NCBI GenBank assembly: GCA_963579925.1
Contig: CAUZJA010000092.1
Coordinates: 1-10,218 of the forward strand
DNA: 10,218 nt
Direction of reading: 5' to 3'
Origin: UBA1151 sp963579925
GTDB lineage: Bacteria > Chloroflexota > Dehalococcoidia > Lucifugimonadales > Lucifugimonadaceae
Shown: positions 5,945-10,218 of the stretch, one piece after another
Layout: each line of letters starts with the position of its first letter
Position numbering within the stretch: position 1 is the first letter of the stretch
Made by a program: the position numbers and the translations under genes
Notes under the pieces: model-generated
Database searches by the model: none
What the model was told of the DNA's origin: nothing
What the model saw: only the letters and a program-made list of their open reading frames with translations

Positions 5945-7508
5945 ATGCAGTTGATCAATATCAATATGAATACGATGACTGAACTCTATCGAGGGAGCAG
6001 TCGTCGTCTCACTGTCCTAATACTGGCAACTTTCGCGAGTATATTGCTGGCGGCATGTTCCGGCGCTGACGGCGGTGCGGGTGAAACCGGGCCTCAAGGG
6101 CAGACAGGTCTGGCCGGGCCACTCGGTGAACAGGGACCGGACGGCGCGACGGGGCCAGCAGGTGCACAGGGTGAACCGGGGCCCGCTGGTTAAGACCACT
6201 GTTCTTGATCTGACGGGGCCTGCAGGTCCCGTAGGGCCCAAAGGAAACTCCGGCGCAACTGGCTCGCAAGGTCAATCCGGTCCGCAAGGGCTTCAGGGAG
6301 ATGCAGGCGCAGCGGGTTCTACAGGCTCAGCAGGTGCTATCGGCGCTCAAGGTGAAGCAGGCGTCGACGGACGAGATGGTGAGCCAGCGGACTTTCGTGA
6401 TAGATCAAGACCACCTTCGGACCACACCATTGCGGTAGTAGATCAGGGTCCCCAGATCGGATTTCAGACAGCGGTCGCAGTCGGCGGCGATGGTCTGCCT
6501 GTGATCGTCTATCGTGATGAAGCCACTCGAACGGTCAAGGTTGCCCACTGCGGCACGGAGGATTGCTCTTCCGGAAACACTCTGACCACTCCTGATGATC
6601 GTGACAACGTTGGCCGCGGCGCATCGATTGCTATCAACGTCAGCGGATTCCCAATAATCAGTTACAGAGACGGACTCAACGGATTTTTGAGAGTGCTCAG
6701 CTGTGGAAACTATGAGTGCACAGAGGGAAACCAACTCACTGACGCTGATGAATCTGGCTCAGTCAACTCAAAAACGTCGATCGTGATTGGCTCAGATGGG
6801 CTCCCGGTCATCAGTTATCGAGACGCCAGCGCCGATGCATTGCGTGTGCTCCACTGTGGTGATTCGGACTGTTCGGGCGGAAACACACTTGAGCTCGTGG
6901 ATGACTCTGGAACGGATGGCAATGATTCATCTCTGACGATTGGGGTCGATGGCCTGCCAGTCATCAGCTTCCTGGGAACCAGCAGCAGCGAATTGGTCGT
7001 CATTCACTGCGAAAATTTCGCCTGCACGACGCGTGGTGAACCGGTGCGGATGGACCAGAGCGGCGTCAATGGATTCGACAGTTCTATAGCTATTGGAGCT
7101 GACGGTCTTCCTGTGATCGCGTATCGAGAGGTTTCCAACGGAGATCTGAACGTGGTGCATTGCGGAAGTATCGACTGCGCCGTGGGCAATTTGGTCACGG
7201 TTATAGACGATGATCCCGATGTGGGATTTGATATCTCTTTGACGATTGGCGCGGATGGTCTTCCGATCATCCGCTACGCAGATAGAGAGCTCAGCATCTT
7301 GAAGTTTGTGCATTGCGGAACTTTGAGGTGCAACAACGCGAGTTCAGTCGTTGTGATCGATAGCGAGAGAACAGTGCTTGGACATACCGCGATTACGGTT
7401 GGGCGAAATGGACTTCCTATCATCGCCTACCGGGATGAAACGCTGGATGCGCTGAAAGTTGCATACCTCAGTAATGCGCTTGGGGTTCCATTCTTTAGAC
7501 GCCGTTAG
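5945..7508 (+). pseudogene. Lipoprotein with collagen-like stalk and seven-bladed propeller repeats, frameshifted
   Basis: A surface-type lipoprotein. ATG 5945 sits 8 nt after a G-run (5930-5936) that can serve as ribosome site; a GTG at 5900 is an alternative. Residues 20-38 are RRLTVLILATFASILLAAC, a signal peptide with lipobox LAAC and lipidated Cys38. A Gly-X-Y collagen tract follows to 6190, where the frame meets TAA at 6191. In the +1 frame an open frame resumes at 6192 as KTTVLDLT and the collagen tract returns to about 6395. One surplus base near 6191 accounts for the break, so the full product would be about 520 aa. The C-terminal part, 6441-7505, has seven repeats of about 51 residues with a DGLPVISYRD core and an HCGxxDC pair, consistent with a seven-bladed beta-propeller. 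Role unknown; adhesion or ligand binding at the cell surface is plausible. The break could be a real mutation, phase variation or an error. Confidence 0.8.
6441..7505 (+). repeat. Seven tandem ~51-aa repeats (propeller blades)
   Basis: The repeat unit runs D-x3-VG-x2-TSI-x-IG-x-DGLPVISYRD, then LxVxHCGxxDCxxGNxxTxxD. Units one to six each carry two Cys four residues apart (for example HCGTEDC, SCGNYEC, HCGDSDC, HCGSIDC). The seventh ends early after LKVAY and lacks them. Seven units spanning 1065 bp match a closed seven-bladed ring. The paired cysteines suggest one disulfide per blade in an exported protein. Confidence 0.85.
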
Positions 7509-7533
7509 GGACTGAGTTTTCTGTCCGCCAGAT

Positions 7534-8325
7534 TCACGCGAGGTGGCAGATGTAGATCTGCTCTGTGCTCTCCTCGGAGAGTGGCGATTTGTCGAAGCCG
7601 CCGTATGCCTCTTCGACGACCATTCCGGCGTCTTCAATCATTACGAGGGCCTCGGTGGGGTAGATGTAGCGGATGACCACGTCGATGGTGGTTCTGCTTA
7701 AGGTCACCCCAGAGTCGTCTATCTCCTCGAAGATGTGCAGGCCGTGGTTGGTCTGCGTTTCTGGGTCCCACCGGTCAACGACCCAGAAAAGCACACGGTT
7801 TCCGGTGATCGGGTGCGACACGTCCTTGTAGACGTACGGGAAACCCTGCGGGCCGTAGATCATGTCCTCGTTGGGGACGAAGAAGTTGAAAGCTATACGG
7901 CCGTCCGGTTCGGTATGTGACGCCAGGGTTCGCAGCGTTTGAAGCTGGTCTTCCGGTGTGAGTGCCAGTAGCAGAACGCGGGCAGGTGCGAATACGAAGT
8001 TGAACTTGCGCTTGAGGTCCAGCGTACGCATATCGGCGTTCAGGAGTTCAAGATTGCCCGAAGTGTTGCCGAGGTCGGCCTGCTTTCGCCGCGCTACGTC
8101 CAGCATTGGCTGGAAGAGGTCGATTCCCACAACGTCGATACCGGCCTGGATGATGGGTAGCGACAGGCGTCCCGTTCCAGCGCCAATTTCAAGCGCAGGT
8201 CCGCCAGTTTCTTTGGCGAGCTTGGTGTAGAAATCAACGTCGATGAACGACACTGTGGAGTACGCGATGTCGTACCAACGCGCCCATGCGTCGTAGTTCA
8301 TTTCGTCGGGCGATTGCGTTGTCAT
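7534..8325 (-). CDS. Class I SAM-dependent methyltransferase
   Basis: A 263-aa Rossmann-fold methyltransferase. Near the N-terminus YDAWARWYDIAY (11-22) is typical of this group. Motif I is LEIGAGTGRL (45-54), binding S-adenosylmethionine. The acidic residue of motif II is D69 in VVGIDLF, and NADMRTLDL (96-104) is motif III-like. The C-terminal half has the beta-rich extension FNFFVPNEDMIYGP through WDPETQTNHGLHIFEE. Substrate cannot be told from the sequence; small molecules are typical. ATG 8325 (MTTQSPDEMN) fits the usual family start. The frame remains open to a GTG at 8355, which I consider less likely. It converges on the lipoprotein gene with a 25-bp gap that shows no clear terminator. 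A tiny Cys/His-rich gene ends 78 bp upstream. Confidence 0.9.
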   Translation of the reverse strand: MTTQSPDEMNYDAWARWYDIAYSTVSFIDVDFYTKLAKETGGPALEIGAGTGRLSLPIIQAGIDVVGIDLFQPMLDVARRKQADLGNTSGNLELLNADMRTLDLKRKFNFVFAPARVLLLALTPEDQLQTLRTLASHTEPDGRIAFNFFVPNEDMIYGPQGFPYVYKDVSHPITGNRVLFWVVDRWDPETQTNHGLHIFEEIDDSGVTLSRTTIDVVIRYIYPTEALVMIEDAGMVVEEAYGGFDKSPLSEESTEQIYICHLA

Positions 8326-8403
8326 TCCACTATTTTTGCACAGTGAAGCTGACACCGAATGAGTCAGGTCAGCGACATGTGGAAGGCCTTGTGGTGGTGG
8401 CCT

Positions 8404-8574
8404 CTAAAAGCCGCCCGGCATGGAGATCCGCCGAGCCACTCGCTCAGGCTTTCGCTGCACTGGCGCGTCCGGCACTGGATTCCATTGGAATCCACGGCAG
8501 CCGCATGGGCTGTTGCCGCAGATGTTGCCGCCAAGGTGTCGGCCCAGTTCGTGGCCGCAGGCGCAGATGTGCAT
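8404..8574 (-). CDS. Tiny Cys/His-rich, probably zinc-binding protein
   Basis: A 56-aa minus-strand ORF beginning MHICACGHELGRHLGGNICG. The pattern is C-x-CGH-x4-H-x4-C-x4-C-x-C-x2-F, with Cys4, Cys6, His8, His13, Cys19, Cys24 and Cys26. This is the layout of small treble-clef or zinc-ribbon-like proteins found as isolated short genes in many bacteria. GGAG at 8584-8587 lies 9 nt upstream of ATG 8574, and the tail after residue 33 is basic and proline-rich. Frames on the opposite strand over this stretch look like shadows rich in Trp and Arg. It is separated by 78 bp from the downstream methyltransferase and could be co-transcribed. I do not assign a family name. Too short to be certain, but the metal-ligand spacing is hard to get by chance. 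Confidence 0.6.
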   Translation of the reverse strand: MHICACGHELGRHLGGNICGNSPCGCRGFQWNPVPDAPVQRKPERVARRISMPGGF

Positions 8575-8590
8575 TGGGAGTATCTCCAGT

Positions 8591-8619
8591 CTGATCAATC
8601 GATGTAGTGAGTTGATCAG
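8591..8619. promoter_or_regulatory. Inverted repeat with two TGATCA cores upstream of the Cys/His-rich gene
   Basis: ctgatcaa (8591-8598) and ttgatcag (8612-8619) are perfect inverse complements with a 13-nt spacer. The TGATCA cores are 21 bp apart, two helical turns, so two dimers or a tetramer could bind one face. The element lies 17-45 nt upstream of the ATG of the small minus-strand gene. Operator function is inferred. Confidence 0.4.
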
Positions 8620-9256
8620 GTGGAGGGCGATGGACTCTAGGGGATTGAGGGGCGAGTCGGGAAGATTTGGACGCGCCGATAGACGAGCTATCCGGTTGAA
8701 CGGAATGGCTCGCCTCGACGTGTTGAGCGTGCATTACTTGTCCCGAGGGTACGAGGAGCTGAGGGTTGGGTGTTCTGGAGACGACCGTGGGGAGGCACGT
8801 GCAACGTGCCGCTACGCGGAGGGGCCAGATGCCGGGGTATAGCGCTCAGACCTGGTATGGGGTTCTATTTGGGGAGGTTCCCCGATGCCTGTGTGGCGGA
8901 GAGGTTCCCGTTATTAGACGTTTCGGCCGATTTAGGCGACAGTCAAGTGAAGACGTCTATTTGGCCCTCCGCTTGTTTATTCCGCGAAGTGCTTGATACG
9001 CGGGTGTGAATCTGGATGCGATATGTTGGTTGCCCGCTATTGGGACCGTTCGCTTGAAACGAACTGCCGTCGCCGTTGGCAGGCTAGGGTATTAGGGCTC
9101 CTTAGCCCCTCGGGAATTGTATTTGCGAAATAGATTCGTTCCGGGCGATGTGCACGTTGTGCCTAGAGTCGAATGTTAGAGCGTATGTTTTATGATGAGG
9201 GACGGGCGGGGAGTTGTCCAGTGGTGGATGGCGAGTGGGGCAAGTGCAACGTGCCG
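8620..9256. other. About 640 bp without a convincing gene
   Basis: Open frames here are short, rich in Gly/Arg/Trp and look like noise in G-rich sequence. The stretch holds the palindromic repeat copies at 8794 and 9239, a small gggga/tcccc hairpin at 8871-8883 and a gggct/agccc hairpin at 9095-9108. I see no tRNA, rRNA, transposase fragment or T-tract terminator. It may be the remains of decayed genes or a small repeat-bearing insertion site. Confidence 0.55.
8794..8816. repeat. Palindromic repeat, copy A
   Basis: The 17-nt perfect palindromic hairpin ggcacgtgcaacgtgcc (7-bp arms, gca loop) is followed by gctacg. The same 23-bp unit recurs at 9239-9261 with one difference. Both copies also have gtgggg just upstream. 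This resembles a REP-type dispersed palindromic element. Confidence 0.7.
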
Positions 9257-9261
9257 CTACG
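9239..9261. repeat. Palindromic repeat, copy B
   Basis: A 23-bp unit identical to 8794-8816 except A for C at 9243, which breaks one pair of the stem. Its gctacg end supplies the TAG stop (9257-9259, minus strand) of the neighbouring TPR gene. The element may therefore have inserted at, or created, the present end of that gene. Confidence 0.7.
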
Positions 9262-10218
9262 ATTGCAGAATTTCGCGCTGCGCCAACACTCGTGCTATCA
9301 GTGGCTTCATGCCGAGGTCTGTGGCGATGGTGATGGCTTCGTCCTGGAGTTCGGTGACCTTTTCGCGATCGCCGTCTTCATTGCGTTCAATGAGAAGCTC
9401 GGCGTAGTCGAAGCTTGTCCAGCCAAGTTCGGGGCGGTAGCCGGCGTTGGTGCAGAATTCGAGGGCTTCCTCGAAGTGCGTCACGGCATCATCCGTGTTA
9501 CCAAGGCCGTGGGCCAACATTCCCAGACTGTAATCACCAGATACTGGGACGCTGCCGACGAGTAACATCGTTTGGCGGCTCGCGTTCAGGGATTCGTAGG
9601 CTGTTGTCATGCCCGGAATATCACATTCGTGGATTGCCAGGAAACCCCGGGCGATGTCAACAGCCTTGTTCCTGAATATCGGACCACCGGCGGACTCCAC
9701 TTCTACCAGCCGTTTGCGAGTAATTTCGAAATCTTCGTCCAAATCGTGGTACGCCGCGAGGAGTGCGAATCCCGGTGCGGCCAGAGCAATTCCCATCATC
9801 GATATCAGAGGTACTTCGGTCAACGCCTCTCGGGCCTCTTCGGCATCTTCAACAAGCAATGTGATGAACGCTGTAAAAGGGATGAGGCTTGCTGATGAAC
9901 CCTGCGTAGATGGCGCGATCTCGATGGATCGCCGGTTGGCCATATGTGCTCGTTCCCAGTTCCCCTTCGCGACGTGTGTATACACCTCGCATGCGGACGC
10001 CAGAACTATCTAGGTTTTATCCCGACGCTTTTCTGCCGCGTCGAGACAACGGGTGGCATACTCAAGAGCCAGGTCAGGCTGACCCATCACCACCGACGCA
10101 AAGCCTGCCCATAGCGACGCCCGGGTCGTTGCGGTCGAAGTCTCATCAATCCCCGGAGTAGCCAGGGCCTGGGTTGCATGTGTGAACGCATCCTCCCACC
10201 TCATATGGAAGCCATTGA
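9257..10218 (-). pseudogene. C-terminal part of a TPR-rich regulator, interrupted by TAG, 5' end off window
   Basis: This is the C-terminal portion of a helical-repeat protein. It is probably a large regulator of the ATPase/cyclase-plus-TPR type, because the ending EAITIATDLGMKPLIARVLAQREILQS is the typical last helix pair of such proteins. The frame is open to the right edge (upstream of 10204) and reads MRWEDAFTHATQALATPGID, then ALEYATRCLDAAEKRRDKT. It meets TAG at 10010-10012 and continues in the same frame as IVLASACEVYTHVAKGNWERAHMANRRSIEIAP. The TPR pattern runs straight through the stop, so a single nonsense change is likely; 240-odd further residues remain readable. Helix pairs with A-x-x-x-G-N and E-EAL signatures appear near DDAVTHFEEALEFC. 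Any N-terminal catalytic or DNA-binding domain lies outside the window. The stop falls in repeat copy B. Confidence 0.75.

Noticed and set aside
8359..8607. Plus-strand 82-aa frame over the Cys/His-rich gene
   Set aside because: Trp/Arg/His-rich low-quality composition with no domain; the minus-strand frame has metal-ligand spacing and a ribosome site.
9173..9565. Plus-strand frame opposite the TPR gene
   Set aside because: Antisense to a well-supported TPR sequence; it begins in the gene-poor stretch and has no recognisable domain.

Overview
The window looks like a chromosomal piece of an uncultured, probably marine or soil, bacterium with mid-range GC. The gene style hints at Chloroflexota such as the SAR202/Dehalococcoidia group: a deiodinase-like selenoprotein, a long TPR regulator, a lipoprotein with DGLPVISYRD repeats, and a RimK/retropepsin pair. 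That assignment is a guess from gene style, not a measurement. No rRNA, tRNA, CRISPR array, transposase or phage gene is visible. TAG closes at least seven genes here, so TAG is an ordinary stop codon in this genome.

Left part (1-2480, + strand). A structured leader (a 21-bp hairpin and a possible pseudoknot) precedes two tandem paralogous genes for single-domain response regulators with long, flexible, arginine-rich tails. The first copy (227-843) is broken by an in-frame TAG and by the loss of one C. The second (1109-1693) is intact. It is followed 38 bp later by a deiodinase-like thioredoxin-fold gene (1732-2480). Its active-site codon is an in-frame TGA, giving a T-Sec-P-Y-C motif, and a SECIS-like stem-loop starts nine bases after the TGA. 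The same gene has a one-base deletion near 2181/2182.

Middle (2606-5782). A double ABM-domain protein (+) converges on a minus-strand rimK and retropepsin-like protease pair, the module that adds glutamates to ribosomal protein S6 and is thought to tune that modification. Further upstream on the minus strand lie a PH-like membrane protein and a small, overlapping two-helix membrane protein.

Right part (5945-10218). A lipoprotein joins a collagen-like Gly-X-Y stalk to seven roughly 51-residue repeats that should form a seven-bladed beta-propeller; the stalk carries a frameshift. It converges on a minus-strand SAM methyltransferase. Upstream of the methyltransferase is a tiny Cys/His-rich protein, probably zinc-binding. 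About 650 bp with no convincing gene follows, holding two copies of a small palindromic repeat. The second copy abuts the end of a TPR-rich regulator that runs off the right edge and has an in-frame TAG.

Four of roughly eleven genes carry simple lesions. Either this is an accessory region in decay or the sequence contains errors. The deiodinase-like gene with its TGA and candidate SECIS is the most interesting object.
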